Part shown: in pieces, positions 53,514-61,728 of the stretch
How positions within the stretch are numbered: the first letter of the stretch is position 1
Layout: every line of letters begins with the position of its first letter
Source: Gemmatimonadetes bacterium 13_1_20CM_4_69_16
GTDB lineage: Bacteria; Gemmatimonadota; Gemmatimonadetes; Gemmatimonadales; GWC2-71-9
Direction: 5' to 3'
NCBI GenBank assembly: GCA_001919865.1
Contig: MNIR01000004.1
Location: forward strand, 1-61,728
Length of the DNA: 61,728 nucleotides
Notes under the pieces: generated by a model
Database searches by the model: none
What the model was told of the DNA's origin: nothing
The model's input: only the letters and a program-made list of their open reading frames with translations
Translations under genes and position numbers: made by a program

Positions 53514-54365
53514 TCAACCGTGTATCAACCGCGCGAGAATTTCCGCCGCGTCTACGAGCCGCGGCCCCGGGCGTGAAGTATAGGCGTTGCCGTCGAGAAA
53601 CTCGACGCGGCGACCCAGCACCCCCCTCGCGTCGCGGTCCGCGACCTGAGCCACGTCGCGGCGCCCCCGGTCGGCGTCGAAGCCGCACAGCGCCACCAGT
53701 ACGACGTCGGGGGCCAACGCGCTCAGCTCCCGCCACGAGCGCGGCACCGAGCGCGCGCCCGGCACGTTGCCGACGTCCCGGCCGCCCGCGAGCGCTACCA
53801 GCTCCGGTACCCAGTGCCCTGCAACGTAGGGGGGGTCGAGCCACTCGAGCACCAAGACGCTCGGAGCGGTAGGGCGCGCGGCGTTGGCAAGTCGGACGCG
53901 CCGCAGCCGGTAGCGCAGCCCGGCGACCAGCTCCTCTGCCTCGTCCCGCAGCTCCAAGGCTTCGCCCACTTTACCGATGTCGGCGACCACGCCGTCGAGC
54001 GTGTGCGCGTGCAATGTCACGATCCAGGGCGTGGGCATGAGAGCGGTAACGAGGCGGCCGAGCTCGGCCTCGCCCACAGCGCACACGTCGCACACTGCTT
54101 GCCCGATGATCACGTCCGGCCGGAGCCGGGCGACGAGCGCAGCATCGAGCTCGACCGCCGCGACCCCGGTCCGCCTGGCGTCCGCCATCGCGCGGTCGAT
54201 CTCGCTGGACGAGAGCCCCGGGTCGAGGCGGCTGCGCGTCACTCGCGGGAGGGAGCGGACCTCAGGGGGGTAATCGCACTCGTGCGTCACGCCGACCAGG
54301 CGACCGCCCGCTCCCAGCGCGGCCACGATCTCGGTGGCGGCGGGCAAGAGCGAAATGACGCGCAC
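53514..54365 (-). CDS. Cobalamin-binding-like periplasmic-binding-fold protein (BtuF family)
   Basis: A 283-residue protein with the BtuF/TroA fold: RVISLLPAATEIVAALGAGG, LVGVTHECDYPPEV, RPDVIIGQAVCDVCAV and LAPDVVLVALCGFDAD. There is no signal peptide and no ABC transporter beside it. This cytosolic-looking subgroup is common and its ligand, often called cobalamin, is unproven. The ATG at 54365 directly precedes the first strand. Confidence 0.8.
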   Translation of the reverse strand: MRVISLLPAATEIVAALGAGGRLVGVTHECDYPPEVRSLPRVTRSRLDPGLSSSEIDRAMADARRTGVAAVELDAALVARLRPDVIIGQAVCDVCAVGEAELGRLVTALMPTPWIVTLHAHTLDGVVADIGKVGEALELRDEAEELVAGLRYRLRRVRLANAARPTAPSVLVLEWLDPPYVAGHWVPELVALAGGRDVGNVPGARSVPRSWRELSALAPDVVLVALCGFDADRGRRDVAQVADRDARGVLGRRVEFLDGNAYTSRPGPRLVDAAEILARLIHG

Positions 54366-54388
54366 CGCCTACACCCCGCTCCGGGGGG

Positions 54389-56560
54389 TCACTGCTCGCG
54401 CAGCCCAATCCGGTAGAGGAGCGCCCCGAGCAGCCCGAAGAGCCCGTAGGCGAGGACGTTGGAGTGGGCCAGGCCCCCGAGCGTCTGGGACACGGGCACC
54501 CGCTCGGCGAGCGCGTCGGCTGAGCCAAACACGCCTGCGACCGCCGCCAGCACGATCCCGCAGATCGCGCCGCCTGCGATCAAGCCGCTCGAGAACAGCA
54601 CTCCGGGCCCCGACTCGACTTCGGCGATCGACCGCTGTCGGGCTTGGGCACGGCGCTCGATGAGCCACCGCACCACGCCGCCCGCGAACATCGCCGAGGA
54701 GGTGGAGATGGGTAAGTAAACGCCCACCGCGACCGGCAGCGCCTGGACCCCCATGAGCTCGATCGCGACGGTGATGAACACGCCGAGCAGCACCAGCGCC
54801 CACGGCAGCTTGTGGGTCAGGATGCCGTCGGTGATGAGCGCCATGATGGTGGCCTTGGGGGAGTCGAGGCGGGGAATCGGCTTCCCCCGATACTCGTGGA
54901 CGCGGCCCCCGATGCCGGGATCGAGCACGTAGCGCAGCTCATGACTCGCCGGGTCCATCAGGTACTTGCCCGCGGCCACGCCTTCGGTCACCACGTAGAC
55001 CCGAACGATCTGATAGGTCGCACGGTCCACCGAGTCGCTGGCTGCGATGCGGAAGCCCGACATCGTCGCCGACAGCACCTCGACCGGCGCCCTTCCACCC
55101 ACGGCGGGCGCGAGCGCCTGCTCGCTGAAGGGAGCGTGCGTCTCGGGCACGGGGTAGGTGTAGGCGCGGTTCAGCAGGGTGAGGGTCCAGCCGACGACGA
55201 GCGCCGATCCCAGGGCACCGACCAGGATGGCGATTTGTTGGCGTCGCGGGGTAGAGCCGACGAGGAAGCCCGTCTTCAGATCTTGCGATGTATTGCCGGC
55301 ATTTGCCGCCGCGACGGCGACGACCGCGGCGATCGAGATCGCCTGCACGCGGTGGTCCACCCCGGTCCACCCGATGGCCACGAAGATCAGACACGTCCCG
55401 AGCAGGGCGGCGATGGTCATGCCGGAAATCGGGTTCGCCGAAGAGCCGATCTGTCCGCAGATGCGGGAGGAGACGGTGGCGAAGAAGAATCCGAAGATCA
55501 CGATCAGGACCGCGCCGAGCAGGTTGACGCCCACTTGCGGCAGCAGCGCCAGGACGATAGCGAGGGCGACTGAGCCGCCGACCGTGAGGGAGATGGGCAG
55601 ATCGTCCTCGGTCCGCAGCCGGGCCACCGCCTGGCCCAGCCGAGATTCGCGTAGATCCTTGAGGCTCGACGCGAACGAGCTCACGATCGTCGGGAGCGAC
55701 CGCGCCAGCGCGATGATCCCGGCGGAGGCGACGGCGCCGGCCCCGATGTAGAACACGAAGCTGGCGCGCAGCTCACCCGGGCTCATGTCGCGGATCAGCT
55801 TCACCGCCGGGAATCCGAACGGCTCGCTCAGGCCGGACCCCACGAGCTTGATCGCGGGAGCGAGCACCAGATAGGCGAAGCAACCGCCGGCGAACAGGTA
55901 GCCGGCGATGCGCGGGCCGATGATGTACCCCACCCCCAGGAGCTCCGGGGAGATCTCCGTCGCGATCGCCGCGCCGGGATAGAACGCGAAGGCCTTGCCG
56001 GGCACGTCGGGCCACAGCTTGAGCCCGCCCATCAGGAACTTGTAGAGGAAGCCGACGCCGAACGCCTGGAACACCCGCTTTGCCTGCAGGCCGCGTTCTT
56101 CGCCGGCGATCAGCACTTCCGCGCAAGCCGTCCCCTCGGGGTAGATCAGCGTGTCGTGCTCCTTCACGATCAAGGCGCGGCGCAGCGGGATCATCATCAG
56201 GATCCCCATCAAGCCGCCGACCGTCGCCAGGATCGCCACCCGACTGATATCGAGGTCGTAGCCCATCAGGAGGATCGCCGGGATCGTGAAGACGACGCCG
56301 GCCGCCACCGAGTCGCTGGCCGACCCGGTCGTCTGCACGATGTTGTTTTCGAGAATCGACGTCCGGCCGAGCGCGCGGAAGATCGTGATCGAGAGCACGG
56401 CGATCGGGATGGAAGAGCTCACGGTGAGCCCGATCTTGAGCGCGAGGTAAACGCTTGAGGCGCTGAAGATGAGCCCGAGCAGTACGCCGAGCACGAGCGC
56501 GCGCGCGGTCAGCTCCGCGGGCGACTGGGTCGCCGGGACGTACGGCTGGTGGCCGGGCAT
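54389..56560 (-). CDS. OPT-family oligopeptide transporter
   Basis: A 723-residue membrane protein with about 15 helices. ELTARALVLGVLLGLIFSAS near the start, VVQTTGSASDSVAAGVVFT, YPEGTACAEVLIAGEERG and TQDLKTG-like NTSQDLKTGFLVGSTPRRQQ are family hallmarks. Bacterial OPT proteins import small peptides or metal chelates by proton symport. A hydrophilic periplasmic insert lies at about residues 475-560. It is monocistronic and divergent from kinase 1 with a 65-bp gap. Confidence 0.88.
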   Translation of the reverse strand: MPGHQPYVPATQSPAELTARALVLGVLLGLIFSASSVYLALKIGLTVSSSIPIAVLSITIFRALGRTSILENNIVQTTGSASDSVAAGVVFTIPAILLMGYDLDISRVAILATVGGLMGILMMIPLRRALIVKEHDTLIYPEGTACAEVLIAGEERGLQAKRVFQAFGVGFLYKFLMGGLKLWPDVPGKAFAFYPGAAIATEISPELLGVGYIIGPRIAGYLFAGGCFAYLVLAPAIKLVGSGLSEPFGFPAVKLIRDMSPGELRASFVFYIGAGAVASAGIIALARSLPTIVSSFASSLKDLRESRLGQAVARLRTEDDLPISLTVGGSVALAIVLALLPQVGVNLLGAVLIVIFGFFFATVSSRICGQIGSSANPISGMTIAALLGTCLIFVAIGWTGVDHRVQAISIAAVVAVAAANAGNTSQDLKTGFLVGSTPRRQQIAILVGALGSALVVGWTLTLLNRAYTYPVPETHAPFSEQALAPAVGGRAPVEVLSATMSGFRIAASDSVDRATYQIVRVYVVTEGVAAGKYLMDPASHELRYVLDPGIGGRVHEYRGKPIPRLDSPKATIMALITDGILTHKLPWALVLLGVFITVAIELMGVQALPVAVGVYLPISTSSAMFAGGVVRWLIERRAQARQRSIAEVESGPGVLFSSGLIAGGAICGIVLAAVAGVFGSADALAERVPVSQTLGGLAHSNVLAYGLFGLLGALLYRIGLREQ

Positions 56561-56610
56561 AGGCGGCAGAATCTGCCCCTCGAACCGCGCCCGTGTCCAG
56601 CGGGGAGCGT

Positions 56611-56616
56611 TAGAAT
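56611..56616 (+). promoter_or_regulatory. Probable -10 hexamer TAGAAT for kinase 1
   Basis: TAGAAT ends 9 nt before the ATG at 56626. The short gap contains AGGGG, which may act as a ribosome-binding site, so this case could be a normal short leader. Confidence 0.35.
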
Positions 56617-56625
56617 AGGGGTGGC

Positions 56626-58239
56626 ATGGAGCACCCCGACCGGCTCTTCCTCGATTTCCAGTCGGCGCTCGCCGGGCGCTACTCGCTCGAGCGCGAGGTG
56701 GGGCGTGGCGGGATGGGGGTCGTCTACCTCGCCCGCGAAGTGCGGCTCGACCGTCCCGTCGCCATCAAGCTGCTCCCCCCGTCCAAGACGGCCGACCCCA
56801 AGTTGCGGGAGCGGTTCCTGCGCGAGGCCCGCACTGCGGCAAAGCTGTCGCATCCAAACGTCATCTCGATCCACGCGGTGGAGGAGACGGGCGGCTTCGT
56901 GTTCTTCGCCATGGCCTACGTCGAGGGCGAAACGCTCACGGAGCGCGTGCGTCGGCGCGGGCCGCTGCCTCCCTCGGAGGCGGCACGCATCCTGCGCGAC
57001 GTCGCCTGGGCGCTCGCCTACGCGCACGGCCAGGGCGTGGTGCACCGCGACGTGAAGCCCGACAACATCCTGATCGAGCAAGGGAGCGGCCGCGTCCTCG
57101 TCGCCGACTTCGGGATCGCGGGCGTAGTTGCGGGCGCGGGCGCCCTGGTCGCGGGAGAGGTGGTCGGGACGCCCGAGTTCATGAGCCCGGAGCAGGCGCT
57201 GGGGGAGGCCGTCGACGCTCGCAGCGACCTCTATTCGCTCGGCGTGGTCGGGTACTTCGCCCTCTCCGGGACCTTGCCGTTCGAGGCGGCGAAGGCGACC
57301 GATGTGTTGGCGAAGCAGGTGACCGAGGCGGCTCCCCCGCTCGCGTCGGCCGCCCCCGGCGTGCCGCGACGGCTCGCGCAGGCGATCGACCGCTGCCTCG
57401 CGAAGGATCCCGCCGATCGTCCCGACGGCACCGCGACGCTCGCCGAGCAACTCAGTCACGCGTTGGAGCAGCGGCGTGAGCTGCCGGTGGCGCTGCGGGC
57501 GTTCGTCAAGCACGACGCGCGCCTCGACGGCGGCGGCGTGCTGATCTATCCGTTCGCGATGCTGTTCGCGGCCCCGCTCGCGGGTTGGCTCGGGGGCTCC
57601 GTCGCGGCCGGATTCGCGACGCTCGTCGCCGGGTACACCGTCGTCCCGCTCGGCGTGCTGGTGAACCGCGCGCGCCGCTTGCTCAAGGCCGGGTTTGGCC
57701 ACAGCGACCTGGGCGTCGCCTTCAAGGCCGAGATCGAGCGCGGCCGCGAGGAGCGCGCCTTCGGGGTGGGCCACGGGCCGTCGCTCATCGAGCGGATCCT
57801 GAAGCGGATCGCGGCGGTCTCCTTCAGCGTCGCCGGGCTGGGCATCTTCGCGGGCGCGACCCTCGGCGGCGGAGATGCGCTGTTTTCGTTGGTCGCCATC
57901 AGCGCCGGCGCGGGTCTCATATCCGGCTTCAGCGTGCTGGTGATGCTTCAACGGCGCCGCGACGTCGACTCGGAGTTCTGGGGAAGGCTGTGGACGGGTC
58001 GCCTGGGCCGTTGGCTCTTCGGCATCGCAAGGCCGTTCGCGGGGGCGAAGGCGATCCCCGCGTCGCTCACGCACCGGCCGACGGAGCTGTCTATCGGGAT
58101 GGCCGCGGAGCAGCTGTACGAGAGTCTGCCGAAGGAGACCCAGCGGCAGCTGCGCGATCTTCCCGACGTGGTGCACCGGCTCGAAGACGACGCGCAGCGC
58201 ACCCGCCACCGGCTCCGGCGCTCGAGACCATCCGCCTGA
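56626..58239 (+). CDS. Ser/Thr protein kinase 1 with two-helix membrane domain, frameshifted tail
   Basis: A 537-residue eukaryotic-like kinase. Gly-rich loop VGRGGMGVVYLA, Lys48, HRDVKPDNIL (Asp142, Asn147), DFG at 161-163 and GTPEFMSPEQ are intact. After the kinase domain come four hydrophobic stretches (about 300-340, 400-440) and a helical region ending PKETQRQLRDLPDVVHRLED. The last 13 residues (from 58201) are basic and out of frame; the expected coiled-coil end, beginning ALETIRLNLLRL, follows in the -1 frame at 58215-58376. The tail has probably suffered a deletion. Confidence 0.85.
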   Translation: MEHPDRLFLDFQSALAGRYSLEREVGRGGMGVVYLAREVRLDRPVAIKLLPPSKTADPKLRERFLREARTAAKLSHPNVISIHAVEETGGFVFFAMAYVEGETLTERVRRRGPLPPSEAARILRDVAWALAYAHGQGVVHRDVKPDNILIEQGSGRVLVADFGIAGVVAGAGALVAGEVVGTPEFMSPEQALGEAVDARSDLYSLGVVGYFALSGTLPFEAAKATDVLAKQVTEAAPPLASAAPGVPRRLAQAIDRCLAKDPADRPDGTATLAEQLSHALEQRRELPVALRAFVKHDARLDGGGVLIYPFAMLFAAPLAGWLGGSVAAGFATLVAGYTVVPLGVLVNRARRLLKAGFGHSDLGVAFKAEIERGREERAFGVGHGPSLIERILKRIAAVSFSVAGLGIFAGATLGGGDALFSLVAISAGAGLISGFSVLVMLQRRRDVDSEFWGRLWTGRLGRWLFGIARPFAGAKAIPASLTHRPTELSIGMAAEQLYESLPKETQRQLRDLPDVVHRLEDDAQRTRHRLRRSRPSA

Positions 58240-58376
58240 ATCTCCTGCGCCTGCATGCCGGTACGGGTAGCGTGCAAAGCCTCACCACGGACTTGGGCCT
58301 CGCGCGCGAGGTCGCTAAAGAAATCGGTCTGCTGCTCGAGGGCCAGCGCGTGGTCGAAGAGGAGCTGGGCAGGTGA
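58215..58376 (+). pseudogene. Out-of-frame C-terminal coiled-coil piece of kinase 1
   Basis: In the frame -1 to kinase 1, 53 codons read PALETIRLNLLRLHAGTGS, TTDLGLAREVAKEIG and LLEGQRVVEEELGR, then stop at 58376. From memory, related kinases end with this coiled coil in frame after a longer linker. It has no start of its own. A programmed -1 shift is conceivable but no slippery heptamer is seen. Confidence 0.55.
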
Positions 58377-58517
58377 CGGCGGCGGTGCTTCGACTTGTGG
58401 AGCCAGGCACCGGTTGACGGAACCCGGTCTAGACCCCACGGGGTACTGAGTGCGCGCGAAGCAGGGCGGTTTGCCGCGTCTCGCGCGGCTGTCGCTCCGC
58501 CGCTACATCGCGCCACG

Positions 58518-59996
58518 ATGCTACGAGACCTCGATCCCCAACACCGCACGCTCGACCGCGCGCTGGCCGGTCGCTACGTGCTGGAGCGGCGCCTCGGCAG
58601 GGGTGGCATGGGCGTGGTGTTCCTCGCGCGCGAGCTGGTCCTCGAGCGCCAAGTCGCCATCAAACTGCTGCCCCCTCTGAAGGCTGCCGACCCCCGCGCG
58701 CGCCGGCGCTTTCTGGATGAAGCGCGCACGGTGGCGCGGCTCTCGCACCCCAACATCGTTCCCGTCTTCGCCGTGGATGAATCGCCCGATGCGGTGTTCT
58801 TCGTGATGGCGTACGTCGAGGGGCAGACGCTGGGCCAACGGATCCGCGACCAGGGAATGCTCCCTCCGGAGGAAGGTGCGCGGCTGTTGCGCGAGGTGGC
58901 ACGGGCGCTGGCGCATGCGCACGAGCGCGGCGTCGTACACCGCGACGTGAAACCCGACAACATCCTGCTCGACGCGGCCACCGGGCGGGCCCTGGTATTC
59001 GATTTCGGCATCGCCCGGGTGGGCGGGGACGGCGGCTCGACGGGTTCGGGTGGGGGGGTGGTCGGGACCGCCGACTACATGAGCCCGGAGCAGGCGAGCG
59101 GGCTCGGCGTGGACGCACGGAGCGATCTCTACTCGTTGGGGGTGGTGGGCTACCACGCGCTGTCGGGCCGGCTGCCGTTCGACGCCCCCGACGGCTATGC
59201 GATGCTGGCGCGGCACATCGCGGCCCCCCCGCCGCCGCTCGCGTCGGTCGCACCGCATGTGCCGCGCCGTCTGGCGCAGGTGGTGGATCGCTGTCTCCAC
59301 AAAGAGCCGGCGGCCCGCTTCCCGAGCGGCGTCCATCTCGCCGAAGCGGTCGGCTTCGCGTTTGCGCCGCCTGCGGGGCCACCCATCGCCCTGCGGGCCT
59401 TCCTGGTGGAGGGCCGCGATCTCTCACCGGTCGCGCTCGCGTACGGCGCGATCGTGGGGCTTGCGGTCCCGCTCCTCGCCCTGCAGCTCCTCACCGCCGC
59501 GGACCTGGGCCCCAGAATCGCGGCGGCGGGCTTGATCGGCTGGCTGCTGGTGCTGCCGGTCGTGATGACGCTGGCGCGCGTGCGGCGACTGCGCGCCGCG
59601 GGGTTCGATCGCGACGATCTCACGGACGCGCTCGCCGTCGAGCTGGGGCGACGCCGGGAGGAGCTGGCGTTTCTGTACGGTGAAGGAGCGACGCGCGTCG
59701 AGCGCGTGGCGCGGCGGCTGGCCTACGCGGGGCTCGCCGTGGCGGCCGCGATGGTCGCGGTCGGGCTGCTCGCGCCCGAGTTCGCGCCCATCTCGGCCCA
59801 GCTCGCCGCGTTCAGCACCGGCGGGGCGGTCGCGTTGCTGGCCGCCGTCGTGGCTCGGGCGCGCACCGAGCATCGCACCGATCCGAAAGGCGAGCGCCGC
59901 CTGCGGTTCTGGGCCGGGCCCCTCGGGCGGTGGCTGTTTCGGCTGGGGGGGCGGAGAACGCCTTCAGCGCCCGCTCCCGCGCCCCACCGTCCGTAG
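58518..59996 (+). CDS. Ser/Thr protein kinase 2, paralog of kinase 1, truncated tail
   Basis: A 492-residue paralog of the preceding kinase. Catalytic elements are complete: LGRGGMGVVFLA, Lys49, HRDVKPDNIL (Asp143), DFG at 162-164, GTADYMSPEQ. Membrane helices follow (ALAYGAIVGLAVPLLALQLL; AAGLIGWLLVLPVVMTLARV; two more near 415-450). It stops at APAPHRP, just where kinase 1 reads HRPTELSIG, so about 100 C-terminal residues are absent. The end overlaps the convergent aminotransferase gene by 33 nt. GGTCTAGACC, a 10-bp palindrome, lies upstream at 58426-58435. Confidence 0.85.
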   Translation: MLRDLDPQHRTLDRALAGRYVLERRLGRGGMGVVFLARELVLERQVAIKLLPPLKAADPRARRRFLDEARTVARLSHPNIVPVFAVDESPDAVFFVMAYVEGQTLGQRIRDQGMLPPEEGARLLREVARALAHAHERGVVHRDVKPDNILLDAATGRALVFDFGIARVGGDGGSTGSGGGVVGTADYMSPEQASGLGVDARSDLYSLGVVGYHALSGRLPFDAPDGYAMLARHIAAPPPPLASVAPHVPRRLAQVVDRCLHKEPAARFPSGVHLAEAVGFAFAPPAGPPIALRAFLVEGRDLSPVALAYGAIVGLAVPLLALQLLTAADLGPRIAAAGLIGWLLVLPVVMTLARVRRLRAAGFDRDDLTDALAVELGRRREELAFLYGEGATRVERVARRLAYAGLAVAAAMVAVGLLAPEFAPISAQLAAFSTGGAVALLAAVVARARTEHRTDPKGERRLRFWAGPLGRWLFRLGGRRTPSAPAPAPHRP

Positions 59997-61145
59997 CCTC
60001 TGCCCCGCCTCTCGCAGCTGTTCTTCGGTCTTACAGAACGCGAACCGCACCAGTGTCCGCCCTAGCTCCGGGCGACTGAAGAAGCTCGAGCCCGGCACGG
60101 GAGCAACGCCCGCTTCACACGTGAGCCAACGCGCAAACGCGTCGTCCGGCAGGTCGGAGAGTGCGGCGAAATCGGCCAGGATGTAGTAAGCGCCCTCCGG
60201 CGGCTGGCAGCGGAAGCCGGCGGCGACGAGCGCCTCATGCAGCAGATCGCGGCGGACCCGGTACTCCGCGGCGAGGTGCCGGTAATAGTCGGGTCCGAGC
60301 GTTTCGAGGCCCACCGCCACGGCTTCCTGCAGCGGCGCCGGCGCACCGACCGTGAGAAAGTCATGCACCTTGCGGATCGCATCGGTCACCGCCGCCGGTG
60401 CCACGATCGTGCCGACCCGCCACCCCGTGACGCTGAACGTCTTGGACGCGCCACTGATCGTGATCGTGCGCTCCCGCATCTCGTCGAGCGTCGCGATCGG
60501 AATATGCTTGCCTTCGTAATAGATGTGCTCGTAGATCTCGTCGGTGACCGCGTACGCGTCGTGGCGGCGGCACAGCTCGGCGATCGCCTCGAGCTCGGGC
60601 CCGGACAGCACGCGGCCCGTCGGGTTGTTCGGCGTGCATACGATGATGGCGCGCGTACGCTTCGAAAACGCCGCCGCGAGGCGGTCGAGGTCGAGCGGCG
60701 CCCCGGCGGCGATCGGGACGTACACCGGCCGCGCGCCGCACAGGATCGTGTCGGGGCCGTAGTTCTCGTAGAACGGCTCGAGCACCACGACTTCGTCGCC
60801 GGGGTCGACCACCGCGAGCAGCGCGGACGCCATCGCCTCGGTCGCGCCGCAGGTAACCGTCACGTCGGCCTCCGGATCCACCGTCATGCCGTACCACTCG
60901 GCGTACTTGCGCGCCAGCGCGTCGCGCAGCCGCTTGGCGCCCCAGGTGATGGCGTACTGGTTGACGTCGTCGTGGATCGCGCGGGCCGCCGCGTCCTTCA
61001 GCGCCTCGGGCGCGGGAAAGTTGGGAAACCCCTGCGCCAGGTTGATCGCCCCGTGCTCGTTCGCGAGCCGGGTCATGCCGCGAATCACCGATTCGGTGAA
61101 GCCGTGCGTGCGTCGGGCGGTGTGCTTGGGTCGGGATTCGCTCAT
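59964..61145 (-). CDS. PLP-dependent aminotransferase, class I/II
   Basis: A 393-residue fold-type I aminotransferase. PLP-binding Lys235 is in ISGASKTFSVTGWRVG, with NNPTG near 173, VTDEIY (Asp202) and the substrate carboxylate-binding Arg in LVRFAF near the end. NLAQGFPNFPAPEALKDAA and QYAITWGAKRLRDALA resemble the kynurenine/glutamine/methionine aminotransferase group. The ATG at 61145 fits the family start; an earlier frame start at 61253 is unlikely. Substrate preference is unknown. Confidence 0.88.
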   Translation of the reverse strand: MSESRPKHTARRTHGFTESVIRGMTRLANEHGAINLAQGFPNFPAPEALKDAAARAIHDDVNQYAITWGAKRLRDALARKYAEWYGMTVDPEADVTVTCGATEAMASALLAVVDPGDEVVVLEPFYENYGPDTILCGARPVYVPIAAGAPLDLDRLAAAFSKRTRAIIVCTPNNPTGRVLSGPELEAIAELCRRHDAYAVTDEIYEHIYYEGKHIPIATLDEMRERTITISGASKTFSVTGWRVGTIVAPAAVTDAIRKVHDFLTVGAPAPLQEAVAVGLETLGPDYYRHLAAEYRVRRDLLHEALVAAGFRCQPPEGAYYILADFAALSDLPDDAFARWLTCEAGVAPVPGSSFFSRPELGRTLVRFAFCKTEEQLREAGQRLRTVGRGSGR

Positions 61146-61355
61146 TCGGCTGACTCCGCCGTAAGGGTGCGGGCGAAGGCGCGCGCCGTGTCGAATCGGT
61201 GGGCCGGGGCGGGCGCGAGCGCGCAGCGAGGGACGCCACGGGCCCTCTGACACGGTCTGACCGGTTCGGTCCTATAGTAGATACGCGCGCAGGAGGCAGC
61301 AAGCAATCAGGAGCTGGCCCGCGGTGACCCTCTGGCCCCGCTCGCGCCCGCGCCC

Positions 61356-61361
61356 TATGAT
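61356..61361 (+). promoter_or_regulatory. Probable -10 hexamer TATGAT for kinase 3
   Basis: The 245-bp gap 61146-61390 holds divergent promoters for the aminotransferase and kinase 3. TATGAT lies 29 nt before the GTG at 61391. A second candidate, TATAGT, is at 61273-61278 after repeated CTGAC and CGGT motifs. No RNA gene is seen in this gap. Confidence 0.3.
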
Positions 61362-61390
61362 GAGATTGTCCCGCGCTCACCGAGCCACGC

Positions 61391-61728
61391 GTGGCCGACG
61401 CGCTTCACCGCTTGCAAGCTGCTTTGGCTGATCGGTACACGATCGAGCGAGAGCTCGGCCGCGGCGGAATGGCAACGGTCTATCTCGCCCAAGACGACAA
61501 GCATCGTCGCCTGGTCGCGCTGAAGGTTCTAAGGCCCGAGCTCGCGGCTGCGCTCGGCCCGGAGCGGTTCCTCCGCGAGATCGAAACCGCTGCCGGTCTC
61601 AACCACCCGCATATCCTCCCGCTCCACGACTCCGGTGAGGCCGCCGGCTGGCTGTACTACGTGATGCCGCTCGTGGAGGGCGAATCCCTGCGGAGTCGGC
61701 TGGACCGGGAGCGGCAGCTCCCGCTCGC
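61391..61728 (+). CDS. Ser/Thr protein kinase 3 (partial, runs off the right edge)
   Basis: The first 112 codons of a third eukaryotic-like kinase. LQAALADRYTIERELGRGGM leads into ATVYLAQDDKHRRLVALKVL, with the ATP-binding Lys, then RFLREIETAAGLNHPHILPL and YYVMPLVEGESLRSRL. It belongs to a different branch from kinases 1 and 2 (GGMATVYLA rather than GGMGVV-LA). The GTG at 61391 is the only usable start after an in-frame stop at 61361. Confidence 0.85.
   Translation, partial: MADALHRLQAALADRYTIERELGRGGMATVYLAQDDKHRRLVALKVLRPELAAALGPERFLREIETAAGLNHPHILPLHDSGEAAGWLYYVMPLVEGESLRSRLDRERQLPL

Noticed and set aside
58426-58435. GGTCTAGACC palindrome as a kinase 2 operator
   Set aside because: A single 10-bp palindrome without a partner site or positioned promoter is weak evidence; it is mentioned only in the kinase entry.

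Overview
The window is GC-rich, gene-dense bacterial chromosome, most likely from a Gemmatimonadota member (soil or metagenomic type). This is an inference. It rests on three eukaryotic-like Ser/Thr kinases with the N-terminal form 'LAGRY.LER.LGRGGM', a carboxypeptidase-regulatory-domain TonB receptor, a DUF5916 outer-membrane protein, MacAB-type efflux, and many genes chained by ATGA or GTGA overlaps. No rRNA, tRNA, CRISPR array, insertion sequence or prophage was seen.

Layout. 1-2.7 kb: short undecaprenyl diphosphate synthase, a winged-helix regulator with a membrane protein, and an M55 aminopeptidase; two matching 17-bp dyads flank the regulator operon. 2.7-8.8 kb: beta-propeller lipoprotein plus TonB receptor, a membrane PHP phosphoesterase, then a lipoprotein/DinB/small basic protein chain. 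8.8-15.1 kb: redox genes (SufR-like regulator, FAD reductase, molybdopterin oxidoreductase with cytochrome b, amidohydrolase, cytochrome c). 15-19.2 kb: LysR regulator, HTH-MEDS sensor, response regulator without a phospho-acceptor Asp, and a chemoreceptor. 19.2-34.8 kb: DUF5916 protein and a long minus-strand run (glycosyltransferase, asnB, HD protein, phospholipase D, broken ECF sigma factor, candidate anti-sigma, Spy-like protein, TolC, ABC ATPase, two adaptors, permease). 34.9-43 kb: M48 protease, decarboxylase remnant, DUF6941, DUF2911, cyclophilin, DUF255 thioredoxin protein, C-terminally damaged M20 amidohydrolase, endonuclease III, proline-iminopeptidase-like hydrolase. 43-49.5 kb: two importers, a fused-permease ABC system without a binding protein and a complete ECF transporter. 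49.5-61.7 kb: HEAT protein, DoxX, M42 peptidase, CapA, cobalamin-binding-like protein, OPT transporter, three kinases and an aminotransferase.

Three things stand out. (1) The two ECF ATPases have complementary active-site losses that predict one normal and one dead ATP site. (2) Several genes (uppS, ECF sigma, PLP decarboxylase, M20 amidohydrolase, two kinase tails) lack internal or terminal segments relative to their families; this is either genome erosion or an assembly problem. (3) Intergenic hairpins built of roughly 7-bp tandem units occur at unrelated loci. Many starts carry a TAnnnT hexamer only 5-10 nt upstream, which suggests widespread leaderless transcription and very compact divergent promoters.
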